Notes: a model not told the origin generated them from the letters alone. A stretch of DNA of 64,000 bases from Epichloe hybrida (GCA_019022495.1 JAFEKR010000002.1:4154001-4218000), one strand, 5' to 3'; counted from the stretch's first letter, positions 34,787 through 47,667 are shown. Translations and numbers: made by a program.

Positions 34787-36199
34787 TCAATGATCTTCAA
34801 CATCCTCGTCTCGGCCCGGGTACATGATATCCTGCTTGATGATGGCTTTGACGTGACAAAACAAGACGAAGCAGTACATGAGGAGCAAACAAATGCTGAG
34901 ACCTGTCCCAAACCACAGCACTCCCTCATTGGCCAATTCCTTCCCGATTGATATCGTGGCCAGGATAAAGCCCGTGTTGGGGAACACCATGGCCCACCAG
35001 CCAAGATGGAAGTACTTGGGTGGTGATTGGACGACGGCCACGACGGCGATGCCGAACCACCAAAGACTGAGCGACCACAAGAAGATGGCGCTTATCAGGG
35101 AAATTGTGCGGACGATGCCGATGTCGAAAAACAGGCCGTCCATGTTGACGTCGACGCTGGCGGGCAGCCCCTTGGCCATGCCGATGAGCGCCAAGGCTGT
35201 AAATGCCGGAGGGCCCACACACATGAACAGGCCCGGCCGGTGCTCCCGATTCGGCAGTCCGGCCTGCATGAGGCGTCCAACCATGTGTGCATACATCAAG
35301 ACCGCAACAGCGAAACCAAGACCTTGGCACGTCAAGCCAGCGACGATGATAGGAACGGCAGCAGCTTGTGGTTGTGTTTCGGCGATGACGGATGCAATTG
35401 TCCCAGACAACATGATCGGGAAGATGGGGAGAATCCACGTCGGCATCATCGTATTCAGTCCGAGACTGTGCGCAGCAAAAACGTAGCTGTACTGTCCAAC
35501 GGCGAGCATGAGTGTCGCTGCGACGTACACCCAAAAGGCTCCCGAGACAGCCCAGACAAGACCGACATCATCTTTCGGTATGGCGTAGCGGTCGGTGCTC
35601 GTGATCAGTGTGGCCACGGAGAGGAAGAAGGTCGGCAAGAAGAAGCCTTCTCGAGGATGCTTTATAGACTTTGACATGTCGCCGGAGTGAATGATGAACC
35701 GGGCTGCCATTAGTGATGTGATGGTGACGAATATGAGAATGTTGATGATGTAAACAACCAAGCCGATGGTTTTCAAGCCTGGGAATTGGTGGGGTTGAGC
35801 AAAAATCAGCAAGGCAAGGCCACCTGTGCTCATTGGCAAGGTGTACCAGGCCCATGTGAAATGATGAAGTCGTTGTTTGAATCCAAGTTTTGGTCGGTTG
35901 GGGTCGTAGATGTCGACACCGTCGTGGAGATGCTGAACTTTGTCATCTTGGCCTTCGAGAGCCGGTGTCGAAGGCATGCGATCCATCATGTGTTCTTGTT
36001 TTTCGTTCATGCCGGGCTCGACGTCTTTGTAGACGTCTGTGTTCAGCCTTGGAAGATCGTGGAGGGATGATAGAGAATTCCGCCTTGTTGATTTGCCTGA
36101 ATCACTCCAGCTCTTGGATTTTGACCGGTTATGCATCTTGGAGCCAGGGAAGGAAGGTGTCCAGAAGTCGGTGGGGGAGGGTCCGGGTGCGGGAAGCAC
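34787..36199 (-). CDS. TDT/SLAC1-type dicarboxylate or anion transporter
   Basis: Member of the tellurite-resistance/dicarboxylate transporter family (voltage-dependent anion channel fold), to which S. pombe malate permease Mae1 and fungal sulphite exporters belong. Single exon, 470 aa. A hydrophilic cytosolic N-terminus of about 110 residues precedes ten hydrophobic helices. It includes a Ser-rich, potentially phosphorylated stretch and FTWAWYTLPMSTGGLALLIF, which is the family entry signature. Further marks are LPTFFLSVATLITSTDRY, AVPIIVAGLTCQGLGFAVA, GPPAFTALALIGMAKGLP and WWAMVFPNTGFILATI. The motif PMSTGGLALL favours the Mae1-like branch, but malate versus sulphite cannot be settled. Starts at 36199 or at the in-frame Met 36136 are both possible. 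Confidence 0.88.
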   Translation of the reverse strand: MLPAPGPSPTDFWTPSFPGSKMHNRSKSKSWSDSGKSTRRNSLSSLHDLPRLNTDVYKDVEPGMNEKQEHMMDRMPSTPALEGQDDKVQHLHDGVDIYDPNRPKLGFKQRLHHFTWAWYTLPMSTGGLALLIFAQPHQFPGLKTIGLVVYIINILIFVTITSLMAARFIIHSGDMSKSIKHPREGFFLPTFFLSVATLITSTDRYAIPKDDVGLVWAVSGAFWVYVAATLMLAVGQYSYVFAAHSLGLNTMMPTWILPIFPIMLSGTIASVIAETQPQAAAVPIIVAGLTCQGLGFAVAVLMYAHMVGRLMQAGLPNREHRPGLFMCVGPPAFTALALIGMAKGLPASVDVNMDGLFFDIGIVRTISLISAIFLWSLSLWWFGIAVVAVVQSPPKYFHLGWWAMVFPNTGFILATISIGKELANEGVLWFGTGLSICLLLMYCFVLFCHVKAIIKQDIMYPGRDEDVEDH

Positions 36200-38519
36200 T
36201 GATTATATGGCAATTAAGATGGGGATCGGAAGGAGAGGACGAAGTATACAACAAGGAAGGCCAAGAAGAAAGATGGAACCAGTCGAGTCCAAAGCCAACC
36301 GTTCATGCCCAATCACCAAGGTATGTAGTATGTATGATGGGAAGCATCTGCACAGCCAGCCGTGAAGAGCGGGTTCGCTGTCGAGATTCTGGTGGAATGG
36401 TCCACAAAGAATGGCAGGTAGTCGGTATATCAATGAGTTAGCAAAGTGGAGAGTTGCGAGACAACGCGAACAGACCAAGTGAGGGCAGATGGAAAAAAAC
36501 ATTGGCAATATCGGGCCAGCGCCGAGCACCCCCTGGCTCCAGGGAGCACAAGAGATTTTCGTTCCAAGGTAAGGCTATGCATGACGGTTTGACGCCCTTA
36601 CTGACACCCTGCACCCTACTAGGGTGTTGCACTGATGATTGCACGGCCTCCCTGCCTGTCCATCACCTCGTTAGTGTTGTGTGGGTTTGTGTCGCAAAAC
36701 TCAGATACGTAGTATGTCGCAGTTGCGTATACATAGTGTCTGACGCTGGTGGAGCCGCTTCCAGGAAACGACGTGCCAAGGCCACCATGCAAAGTGTAAA
36801 TCGACAAGACCACGGGGCGCGGGTGATGATGATCATCCACGTAGTAGAGATTAGTGGTCTCCGGATCTGGTCTGGATAAAACGTTCAGTTACCTCCATTG
36901 GCTTGTCGCCCATGGTAATTAGACCTTTTCTTGCGAGCGGGTCACTTGGCGATAAGGGCTGGGGCAATGGAAAGGAGGCCGTCGCCAAGGGTTCTGTTCA
37001 AACTGACGTGTTACTAGTTGACGAGTTTTCCACCTTGCACGGATTACTGCAAGGAAAATAGAAATGCATCGGCATCAAGGAGCTTGCGAAACATGCCGTC
37101 TACCAAAAATATCAATACATAGGGCACTCTAGAAAAGATACCCCGGCAGAGTCCCGAAACTGCTGTGTTTGTCGTGTGTGAATGGGTCAACCAGCTTTGC
37201 CACTCTGCTGGGGCGGTGGGTTCTTGTGGTGATACGGAGTAGGGAGGCCTGATACCGTTTGTCGAAGCTCAGGTCTTGCCTAATAAGGGGGGGGGCATCC
37301 AAACAGCAGCCACCGGCAATCTCAGTGGCCCAAATCTGTTCTGGGCCAAGCCTGAGTCGATTGCCGTTCCGGCCGGGTGAGCTGCCACCGGCATCGTCTC
37401 GCCTTCTCCACTAGAAGCAAGACAAGGATCAACCATCTCCAAGCAACGCGTCACCGAGCGGTTATTAGTGAAGGATTGTGCTTCATACCACGGTTTCTTG
37501 AGCCTATGTGAATCGTGGGCGTACATGCGTATACATACAATCATGTATGATCGACCTCGACCCTGGATGGGACCCTAGATGGGGAGAAAAAGCACGCCCG
37601 AGACATCGGCAGCCAATTTTCTCCTCTCGAAACGCTTGATCCTTTGTTGATGAGATAACAAGTTTCGGCGAATCTGCACTGCCGATGCCAGTCGGCCGCA
37701 GCACCGCCACCTCGGGGCAGCGATGTAACTGCAATATCTACTCAAAGAGGTTATTCACAAGCTTGAAAATTGGAACCGTGTGGGTTATTAGCACCGTGGC
37801 CTAATAAGGCAGAGAAGTATCGATAATACAACATGTATGTATGTAGATGCTGGGCAAGCTACCGGGAGAAACCGCAGTGATGAGGAGACAACGAGAAGTC
37901 GACTGCCCGCGATTAATGTTCCTGGTTAGGATGACTCGATGAAAAGCACGAAAAGTCTTCAAAGGCCGTCCTTGCAGGAGTTTGCCGGGACCAGACCAGA
38001 CCAGACCAGGCCGGCCAGCTGTGCGGACTAAGGCGCCAGCTGCGACGACAAACTGCCAGTGGGACCAGTGGTGGGGCTGCTAAGCTGCGGATTCCTCCAC
38101 CCACGTGTTTGGCGCAGTTTGCCGGGGGCTACCGACGCCAGCCATTTGCTCATTGCTGACTGGTCTTGAGACACTTTGTACGTCAGATGTACGGGAACTC
38201 TGTCCGCGGCCTTTTTGTCTCAACAGACATTTTGATATTGCGCTGATTCAATTGTCGTCATTCTGTGTTGTCCTCCATTCCCGAGCCTTTATCATTGCGG
38301 CTCGGCGCCAAGTCTGTGTTGCCAAGCATTCACGAGATGACGGTCAAAGTACGGCTAATTAAGCATCCGCAGTCCTTGGCATTGGGCAAAAAAAACAGAA
38401 ACATCTTGGCAACGACTTTAACTTAAAATGAACAAGAGGACAGAGGCCGCTAGCAGGTTTGCATGGGTCGCGTTTGTGCATGATTAGTGTGCTTCATTTC
38501 ATGGTCAAGACAACAAGTC

Positions 38520-38550
<31 letters not shown>

Positions 38551-40283
38551 CCCTTCGTCCTTGTTTTCGCCTCTCCCTATTTTTTTGCCAATGAAACGAC
38601 CCGCCCGGTTTCAACCAACGCCCGACGCCTCCGTTCCTAGAAATACATCGCCACACACCCACCGGACGTTTGATGCAATCCGCGTCCATCCCTGCGGTTG
38701 TCATGGACGGATATGTTGAAACTTACATAATCCATGTACGTCCGTTGCAGCTTGCATGTAGATCGTGGCGCGGGAAGTGCCGGACGAAGAGCCCAATCAC
38801 CTAATACCGCCAAGCCGCATAGATCATCGGCGGCCCTCAACGCTTCATGGCGCAACCTCTCACTGCCTCCGTTCCACTAGTGCGCAACGCAGCGAGCATG
38901 GTAGCAATGACAAATAGAACTTCTGCGGTGGGACACGTGGGATGCTTTCTGTATGTACATGTAAGTATGTACGGACGTATGTACTCCGTGCTTGGCAGCC
39001 CTGTATCCCACCCAAGCTCTTAAAAAAAGAACACCACGCAGGAAGCCCTAGTAAAAACAGCTTTAATACTACCCAGGAGCTATCAGGGGGTGTGTTGCAA
39101 GGCACATGAGGATAACAAACGCACGAATTAGTGGCCAGTCGGCTACGCCTCTTTTTTTCGTACAGCAGTTTCTTTTTCTCATTGGCCTGCCGTGCAGTAT
39201 GGAGCAAGTGTTCCAGATTGGAGTCGAATGGTTAAAAATGGCCCAACCGGCAACCCCCCCCCCGGGCCATGAGTCAATCCTTCCCGGGCCAAAAGCTTGC
39301 ATGAGCTAGCCGCCGTGGAGGATGGCTTAGGTAATAATGAGTAGTAGTCATATGGAGACCTGGTAGCTAGATTACGAGAGAAGACAACCATATCACTGTC
39401 CACCCAAACTTTTGGCCAGCTTTCAGCACTCAAAGGGTACCGAGACGATTGCCAGCGGGGCAACGTGAGAGGGAAATCCACACCGACGTTTCTATCCTGG
39501 CCCCAATCTCGCAGTTTCTGGCGCATCGCCTCTCGTCTGGCCAAGTCAGTAAGCTTCCTTGCAGGCTCGTCTCCTCTTTCAGTGTTGGACTGGTGCCAAC
39601 GGGGGCATTGGACAAGGGGGAAGGGGACAAGCAGGTGGTTTTGCGTTGGCTGCAGTAGTATGTATGTAAGCTGCATTGTTCGCACCGCGTGGGCTAGTAG
39701 TATACTCAGGGGCGTTCTGCTCCCATGTTCTGTCAGGATCTGTGATTATTGAAATCAATGTTATCCACGCTCAAGCAGAGGATTCATCTGGGTGAAAATG
39801 ACGCAGACATGTCTGGATATAGGAATAATGGAGTTGGCACAGTAATGTTGCTTCTCAGTTTGGCATGGACTCAACTGCTGGCGATCGAGGCGTCGACGAT
39901 GCACGATGTAGCTTGAATGTTGGACCTAATAGCCCTCAGGGGGTCACGCCAGCCAGCAACCCGTCGAGGTCGCGCCGCCAAAGGAGGAAATCGGGCTCAA
40001 AGGGCCCCTCGATAGATTGTCCGGCAATAACGCCATCACTGGACAGCCTGTCGGAGGGCAGAGTTGCAAATAGTGCTGTGGAATCCTCTCGCTTTGTAGA
40101 AGATGCCAACCACAAAAAAAAACCCGCAGCATCCGACATCGATACTTGCTAAATGAGCTGCCGAGCCCGGCCGTGAAAGTAGTTTCCATGAAATTGGGTG
40201 TAGAGGGAACCTTTCTTGTTGCGTCTAGTCCATGAGATAAGATGAAAGAAAACTGTTTTTTTACAACACACAAAGTTCAAGCG
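36200..40283. other. 4-kb gene-poor intergenic region
   Basis: No reading frame here shows a domain, splice structure or signal peptide I can defend on either strand. Visible landmarks are a TACGGAGTA motif at 37233, a GACCA repeat of four units at about 37991-38010 and a 27-T tract at 38524-38550. Several TGTATGT-type stretches are near 37830 and 38950-38985. The region may hold long leaders, noncoding RNA or decayed sequence; none is supported directly. Confidence 0.5.
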
Positions 40284-41813
40284 TCACATTTTCCGAGCAA
40301 CCCAGAACTGCGCATTATACGCATTCTTCGTCAGAGCCTTGCGGTCAAAGCTATACGTGGCCTCAATGCTCCTAACAGTGGGCTTGTCGAACGTGGGCAC
40401 TCCGCACTGCTCATGTGTTTCGAGAAACTGGAATCCCATTCTCTCAGACACAGTGATTATGTCTTCCAGGCTGAGTTGTACAAAGGGGCTGGTGCCGTAG
40501 AGCAAGGGCCCCAGGTTGATCCAGATGGCCCCCTTCTTGAGCACGTCTTTGATTGTGTCCAAGTACGACAGGAGGTTTCGGGCCGTGTCGATGAAGAAGT
40601 ACGTCAAGACCACGTCGTAGTGACCCGAATAGTTTTTGAACTCTGTCGTAAAATCACCTTCTACCATGAGGACTTTCCGCTCGTCAATGGGGACGTCGGG
40701 GAATCGTAGGGAGCGGCGCATGTTCTCGTCTGTAGCATGATGGGACCAGCCGTCGATGAAGGGGTGGACCGATTGCGATGATGCCTTGGTTTGGGCTTCG
40801 AGGAATCGGTATGCCGCGTTCATGTACATGGACCATTCGTTGATGGTAACCTCGAAACCTGGATCCAATGTTAGCCCTTAAATAGAGAGGAAGAAGAAGA
40901 AGAAGAACAGAAAAACTCTAGAAAAGACCCTACCTCCAAGGTGACTAATATCATGACCCAATCGTCCCAAGCCGGCGCCAGGCAACAAGATTCTGACATC
41001 TTGACCGTTGATATTTCTCTCGGGAAACAGTCGCTCCAGTTCACCCCACAGACATGCAAACGGCCCGTCTCTCTCACGAGAGCCTTCCTCAGTCCAATCC
41101 CGTACGATGTGCTTCAACGACTGAGAAATGGACATCTTTTCTGCCTGCCTGCCTTCTGCCTCCCTATCACGCATGTGTTTCTGCAATTCGTCCATGCCAA
41201 TGTTGTAAAACCGCAGCGATGCCTGCACAATGTCGTCACACAAGTGCTGATTGCTTGCGAGCTTTTGCTCGATTTTCTTGAACTTGGACGAATACGAGAG
41301 GTGGTCTTCCAACAGCTTCTTCTGCGCCTTGGAGACATTGGTGTACAGATCCCGAAGTCTGTCAACATCTGCCCGTTGGCGTTCGTAGTATTTCGCGAAG
41401 CCATGGAGAGCGTCGAGCAGGCGGTAGCGGGGATGATTCGGCGACCACGTCCCGTGCTGCCTTGACATGACTGACAAGAGTCTTTCTTTTTCAAGGTCGT
41501 GCCTCGACGCCGCGGATACCTGTATTGACTGTTCGACTGTCACGCTGACTTGATGCCATTCGATGATACCTTGTTGAAGCTATAGACGCACTTGAGTAAG
41601 CTGCTTGTTCTTTTTTTTTTTTCTCTTGCTTTTTTTTTCCCCCTCTATAAAGTAGGAATAGAGCAATGTTTCTATACGCACCAATGCATCACGGCTAGAT
41701 GGGACGGCACCGGGCGGTGCATTTTGCTCATCCTTGGCAGCCGAGCTGGTGCCCAGCCAACTGAAAATGGTGATTGCTTGCCGAATTGCGTGCAACCTCA
41801 TGTCGAGTCGCAA
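40284..41813 (-). CDS. Carnosine N-methyltransferase-like protein (N2227 family)
   Basis: SAM-dependent methyltransferase of the N2227/CARNMT1 family, which methylates the histidine imidazole of carnosine-type substrates in animals and yeast. Exons are 41813..41682, 41579..40934 and 40858..40284, phase-consistent, giving 450 aa. The N-terminal family segment is HPRYRLLDALHGFAKYYERQ with YNIGMDELQKHMRDR. Motif I reads RILLPGAGLGRLGHDISHLGG and is completed across a junction with FEVTINEWSMYM. VLTYFFIDTARNLLSYLDTI and WINLGPLLYGT follow. All three are characteristic. The third exon also holds the His/Asp-rich substrate-site region (PFIDGWSHHATDENMRRSLRFPD). ATG 41801 is an alternative start. 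The natural fungal substrate is uncertain. Confidence 0.9.
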
Positions 41814-42688
41814 GCGGTGTTGTGCAGTTTGCGCACAGAGTCAAGATTCGAAATTCAAGATTCAAGAAGAATTTTCCAAGGATTTGTCCCCTCGCCTGCT
41901 TGGTAGAAGCTCTTTTCGCGCGGAGAGTCCTGAGGACCTTGATGGCCAATCGTTGGCTTGGCGGGCGAAGCCTGACTGGGCGAATTGCAGTGATCCACAC
42001 GGATTGCTCGTATATGTGTGCATATTATGTATGTATGCCATGGGACGAATGAAGCTTAAACCGTGGACACATTCACGTGCCATTCAATGTCCGCGACTAC
42101 GGCTCACGGCCTGTCGAAACATTAAACATTAAATCCTCCGGTCCGGTATAGCCTCCACCCATCCCAATGATTGAGCTGGTCAGTGGAGCGCCCGTTTATC
42201 GGCATCGTCTTGAACGGGCCAAGTACGAGCAAACGTGATCCGTGGGATGTAACGCGGCACGGCAGGAGCCTCGGATGGCTTCCCACACACAGCGCGGCAG
42301 CGTAACCTCGGACCTGCTGCGCAACCGTAGGAATATATATACTCCAATACGGGCCCAATCGGGAAGCTCAATGAGATCCGAACCCTCCTGCGCTCCGTAA
42401 TGCTGCCTATACGAGTGGTTTGACGAGACATCTGGATCCCGGAGCCGCTTTGTCCCACCATCGCCGTTTGACATGCCTGTTTGGGAAAATCAATGATGCT
42501 GCATTGGCATTGTACGGGCGACAAGAAGACGGGTCCGGGAATGGGAAATTAGATATAAAAAGCACAAGAGCACTTGCCCTACGTTGAAAATCTTTGGCAG
42601 AAGTCGCGATATAGTAGTTCTTCTACAGATTCTCCAACTTCTTGTCGTGCCCGCATCGTTGATGTGGAAGTTTCGAGCCCAGTCCGCA
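41814..42688. promoter_or_regulatory. Divergent promoter with TATA box before the subtilisin gene
   Basis: The element TATAAAA lies at about 42553, some 130 bp upstream of the subtilisin ATG. A second TATATATA is near 42335. No gene is seen between the divergent starts. Confidence 0.5.
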
Positions 42689-44139
42689 ATGGTTTCGTTC
42701 AGGAGATTAGCCACGCTCTTGGTGGCGGCACTGCTGCCGCTGGGCAATGCCAGCCCGCTGCCCGAGACTCGGGCGGCGAGTGTCGTCGAGGGCAAGTACA
42801 TTATTACTTTGAAGGATGACATCAGCGCCGCCGCGCTCGGCGGTCATATGAACTGGGTGCGGGATGTCCATGAAAACAGCTTGGGCCGCCGACAGCTCAG
42901 CTTTGCTGGCGTGGAAAAGACCTTTGGCGTCGGCAACTTTAATGCATACGCTGGTCATTTTGATGCCGATACTCTGGAGCGCATCAGGAACAGCCCCGAG
43001 GTAAGCTTGGCTGTGAAGTTCGGGCGATTGGGCGACACCAGAGATGGTTTCGAGAGTCCGTTGAGAGTCCGTTGAGAGAGAAATGTCACTCAGTGCGCTA
43101 ATGCTCTTCATGTTCGCAGGTTGCCGATGTTGAGCAACAGCAATTGTATTATTTGAGCAGACTTGCCACGCAGAAAAACTCGACATACGGTCTTGCGACC
43201 ATCTCACATCGACGGCCCGGCGCCACCGAGTACGTGTATGACGAAAGCGCCGGCGAAGGAAGCACAGTCTACGTGCTCGATAGTGGCATCGACATTGACC
43301 ATGAGGAGTTCCAAGGCCGTGCTGGACTCGGATACAATGCTGTCAAGCACGCGCCCGCCCGCGATGTAGATGGTCATGGCACCCATGTTGCTGGAACGGT
43401 CGGCAGTAGGACGTATGGTGTTGCCAAGAGGGCCGAATTGGTCGACGTCAAGCTCTTCCATGACGGCGCATCTACCACTGAGGTTATCTTGGACGGAATC
43501 GAGTGGGTTATCAAGGACATTATTGCGAAGAAGATCCAGAATCGTGCTATCCTCAACATGTCGTTTGGTATGTCTCCTCAAATCCCTCATGTTTTTTTTT
43601 TAATCTTGTATCATCGTTCACTTCGCCCCCGTCGCGCGCGCGCAGCTTAATTGTTCGACGGCGCTAACATGAGATGTATCATTCAATTACCAGGGGGTGG
43701 AAAATCCGCCGCTCAGAACAAGTTGATCAAGACGGCCTACGACGCAGGCATTTTGTGCGTGATTGCTGCTGGAAACGAGGCGACCGACGCCGAGGACAGG
43801 TCCCCTGCCTCGTCTCCCGATGGCATCACCGTCGCGGCCATTGACGACAAATGGAAATTGTGGCAGTATTCAAACTATGGCCCCGGCGTGCACATCCTGG
43901 CTCCTGGTGTCAATATTTTGTCCACTTACATTGGAAGCAAAACCGCTACCCGGGAGGATTCTGGAACGTCCATGGCTGCTCCTCATGTCGCAGGACTGGC
44001 TGCCTATCTGGCCATCGCCGAGAACATCAACACTGTCAAGGAATTGAAGGCACGCATCTTGGCCCTGGGGACAAATGGAACGGCCACCAGTATCAAGCAG
44101 GGCACTGTCAATCTAGTGGCTTACAACGGAAACAAGTAG
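42689..44139 (+). CDS. Secreted subtilisin-like serine protease (S8, proteinase K/Pr1-like)
   Basis: Extracellular endopeptidase. Exons are 42689..43000, 43120..43567 and 43694..44139, phase-consistent, giving 401 aa. The signal peptide is about MVSFRRLATLLVAALLPLGNA. An inhibitor I9 propeptide follows (GKYIITLKDDISAAAL to about residue 115). The mature domain has catalytic Asp158 (VYVLDSGIDIDHEEF), His190 (DVDGHGTHVAGT) and Ser346 (SGTSMAAPHVAGLAA), with oxyanion Asn281 (VIAAGNEATDAE). The intron between exons 2 and 3 interrupts the conserved NMSFGGGKS segment. Few cysteines are present (Cys275 among them). The proteinase K subfamily includes the cuticle-degrading Pr1 enzymes of insect pathogens, but this role is inference. 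A TATA box lies about 130 bp upstream. Confidence 0.95.
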
Positions 44140-44987
44140 AGAGCTTGGGCGTTTGGAAGCAACTCTAAAGGCAAAACATTCCGGTTCTCCCGCGGCATTA
44201 TTCATCGAGCACTTCATGGTACCTACTGCTGAGTGCGCCATTTAAAATTAGCCAGTGAAATTGAAACTTTTTCCGAAATACAATCTCGATCTTGGGCATC
44301 AAAACTAGTCAGTCGTACGACGTGAGATTGACCTTGCCGGTTCAAATCCGCTCAGAAAAGACCAATGGCTGCGATGAATTCACAGTATTAGTTTTATATA
44401 ATCATGACCAATGGGAGGGAGCATCGCGGGGGAAAATGGACAGCAGGTTGTAATCGGACCGAGGCCATCGGGTTGGTCAAACCGCGTGATCCAGTGCGAC
44501 TATGAGAGTTGCAAGCCACTGCAGGCATCTCGTTGAGCGATGCGTCGTTAGATCCAAGCTTCAAATGAGAATCAAGTTACGCTATTGCTTTTTTCAGGAA
44601 ACAGAGCCAGAACATGGCAATAAGACAAGTCGCTCTCTTGAGACTTCGTGTTTGAACGGCAGTAACATGCATGTGCTCATGGGGCGATATGAATGGCAGC
44701 TCTGCTCTGTGTTAGAACAAGGCGCCATTTTGGTCACAAACAATGAAGCGAAATATCGCCAAGACAGTTCTCTCCTGCGTCATATGCAGTGAAATTTAAG
44801 CAGTCTGCTGATTGGCTGATTTGGTCGAGGACGTCGCTGCCCGTGCGTTATATAGGGCTTGGTAGCTCGATGGCGACTACGCGATCATGCAGTGTATGGC
44901 TAGACTCCTCGCGCCCTCGCACGCGAAATCGATAGAGCTCTGTGTGTCTGCCATTGTCGCAGTGGCAGCGAGCAACGTCGCCCAGCT
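44140..44987. promoter_or_regulatory. Promoter region of oxalate decarboxylase gene
   Basis: Contains TTATATAGGG at about 44849, roughly 135 bp upstream of the ATG. A GGTTCAAATCC at 44340 resembles a tRNA B box, but no cloverleaf can be folded around it. Confidence 0.45.
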
Positions 44988-46577
44988 ATGAAATTTGCGT
45001 CATTAACGACTCTTGTAGCCTCCTGCCTCGTCGGATCGGCTGTGGCTGCCCCTCTGGAGGCGAGGGACGAGGACAAGTTCGACCAGGGATTGCCCGTCAG
45101 CAAGAACGGAAAGGGTGAGCCTCTCGGTGGTAAGCTTTCTGGTTGCTTGTTTTCAGATCGAGTCTGTATCTTATGACGACCCTGACAGGTCGAACCAACC
45201 ACGAGCTGGACACGCAAAACCCGGATAACTTGGGCCGACAGTCTACTGACAACGGAACTGTTCCTAATCTGAAATGGAGCTTCTCAGATTCGAAGACGCG
45301 TTTCTTCAAGGGCGGCTGGGTTCGAGAGCAGGTCATTCAGGATTTGCCGGCCAGCCATGATATTTCTGGCGCGCAGCAGCACCTTAAGAGAGGCGCCATC
45401 CGGGAGCTGCATTGGCACCGAGTTGTAAGTCGCAGCGAACCTGGTTAATAATGAAGAAAAAAAAACAAAGAAGAAGGAAGAGAGATTTACTGATTTACTG
45501 ACCCCTTTCATCTCTGATAGGCCGAATGGGCCTTTGTTTACAAAGGACGAATGCTTGTCTCCGCGGTAGACGAGAATGGCAAATATCAGGCTGAAGAGCT
45601 GAACTATGGCGACGTTTGGTACTTTCCCAAGGGTGTCGCCCATACCATCCAAGGTCTCGAGGATGAGAATGAATCACTGCTGGTCTTTGATGATGGTGAT
45701 TTCGATAAAACTGGGTGCGTCTTCCCAATTTACTTTCATTGCGCCGAAAGGGACAACTGAAGCTAATTCGAAATTCAGGACCACTTTCAACATTGACGAC
45801 TGGCTGGCTCACACACCCAAAGATATTCTTGCCAAGAACTTTGGTGTCCCCGAGTCCGTTTTTGACAATATTCCTCCTTCGAGTCCGTACATTGTCGATG
45901 CGACAGTCAGCCACCAGAACGTGACTGATGCCGTGACCCCCGTTGCTTCCGGTAACAGTTCTTTTGTCTACCGAACGTTGGAGCATGCGGCCGAAAAGAT
46001 CGGTGGCCAGGGGGGCGTATTCCACAAGATCGATTCTACCAACTTCCCCATCTCCAAGACCATTGCGGCAACCTACGTGGTACTCAAGCCTGGTGGCCTG
46101 CGTGAGCTCCACTGGCATCCTAATGTAAGTTCGTGAAAGACGAGAGTGCAAGCACCATGTTGAATGGTACGGATCCGGAGCTGACCGATTGCATCTACCA
46201 GGCCGAGGAGTGGTTGTACTTCCACCAGGGCAGTGCCAGAGCTACTGCCTTCATTGGCAATGCCAATGCTCGCACATTCAACTTCAGAGCGGGCGATACA
46301 GCCGTATTCCCTGACAATTCAGGGTGAGTAGAAGTAGTCTCTGTGAAGTCCCCCAACACAGTGTACATTTCTAAAACGTGACGTGAAAAGACATTATATC
46401 GAAAACACGGGAAAAGAGGACCTTATCTGGATTGAGATCTACAAATCCGATCGTGTTGCCGATATTCCCCTGACGCAGTGGCTCGCTCTAACACCACCTG
46501 GCGTTGTATCTCAGGTGCTCAAGGTCCCCATTGAGTTTGCGGAAAAGCTGAAAAAGGAGAAGCAAGTCTTCGTTTGA
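44988..46577 (+). CDS. Secreted bicupin oxalate decarboxylase
   Basis: Mn-dependent conversion of oxalate to formate and CO2, outside the cell or in the wall. Exons are 44988..45129, 45189..45424, 45521..45714, 45779..46124, 46202..46323 and 46391..46577, all phase-consistent, giving 408 aa. The signal peptide is MKFASLTTLVASCLVGSAVA. Cupin 1 has the metal ligands in RELHWHRVAEW plus His of GVAHTIQG. Cupin 2 has RELHWHPNAEEW plus His of SGHYIENTG. Both introns after the HWH motifs fall at equivalent places (HWHRV|AEW and HWHPN|AEEW), as expected of a duplicated domain. The family could also include oxalate oxidase, but the fungal bicupin layout with two intact metal sites favours the decarboxylase. 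A TATA-like element is about 135 bp upstream. Confidence 0.94.
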
Positions 46578-47667
46578 GCGACCCTATGTTTGAACATGCT
46601 GCTACATGTAGGCCAGCCACCGCAGCGGCTTCGCACATGGGTTTACTTTTCCCCCACACAGTCTGATAGCGTCAAACTTTTCCAATAGCCGGGCAAAGCA
46701 ATATCCCATGTGATCCGAACAATACCTCCTCAGCAGGTTAGCAAGTCAGGCGTCACGAGTCAAGTAGAACGAACCTTCGCAAGCCAGTCCCCAATCTTCA
46801 CTCCGTACATCGACAGCCTCGGACAGCCTCGGCCAGGTCCCTGCTTGCTGTCGATGCAAGATACACGCACACACAAGACAAACTGAAACCATGCAGCCCA
46901 CTATTCGTACTAGTCGCCCCCGGGTGGAGACGGGTGGAGACACGACCCATGCAAGTTGTTGCCGGTTGGTCGGGTTGGTCAGCACGATTGGCGCAAGTCA
47001 CGGGGTCTGCGTCTATCCTTTTCAAATTTATCCCTTCTTCATCCACAGCCAAGCCAACTCCATGACGGCGCCTGTTCCTGAAGCCGTGCTTGATCCAGAT
47101 GCCTCAGCCCCTCAGCCTTTGTTCGGCCATCGGGCGGGCGAGGAGCATGGATTTGCTCACCAGACTCCGCCTACAGATTCCGCCGGAGGTACCATGTGGT
47201 CCAAAGCTTTCCGAGTCCACTGGCCCAGCCCATGTCACTTTCTTTGCATTCAGGATAAAGGCATCAAGGTCGAGGGAGGAGGTCGAGCATATGTACGGCA
47301 GCGTAGCGACAGGCGGGCACAGACATCCGTCCTAGCTAGATGAACCAGTTACACAGAGGAGTTGTCCGTCATCCGACTGAATCGGCAGTTGCGGAACAGC
47401 GCGAGATCATCGTATAGGCCAGTGCGCTTGAGCCTATCGGTTGCATCAAGGGCGTAACAACAAGTCGGTCTGCACAACCTCCTAGCAAAAGCAGGCAACA
47501 CACACTTCGCAATGGAACCTTGGCCGAGGTGATTGAACTCCCTCCGGCTGACTGACATACATCTTCTCCATTCCCCGTCATATTTCGACGGGGACGACCA
47601 CCGTCAATGAAACTCTTGCACATATCTTGTTCTGCCAAAGTGTCGTGAGGGCAGAACTGGTTGCATC
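46578..47667. other. Intergenic region with a weak coding-like stretch
   Basis: A frame from ATG 47062 (MTAPVPEAVLDPDASAPQ) looks protein-like for about 45 codons and then runs into a possible GTACCA donor. A good TTCTTTGCATTCAG acceptor lies downstream at about 47254. I cannot complete a gene from it, so none is called. The rest shows nothing. Confidence 0.25.

Noticed and set aside
39865..40152. 95-codon plus-strand ORF
   Set aside because: Hydrophilic but with no recognisable motif, promoter or splice context; not enough to call a gene.
44285..44360. Possible tRNA (GGTTCAAATCC B-box at 44340)
   Set aside because: The T stem has mismatches, and no acceptor stem or A box fits, so no cloverleaf forms.
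47062..47343. Possible small gene starting MTAPVPEAVLDPD
   Set aside because: Protein-like for about 45 codons only; the donor is weak and no coherent downstream exon was found.
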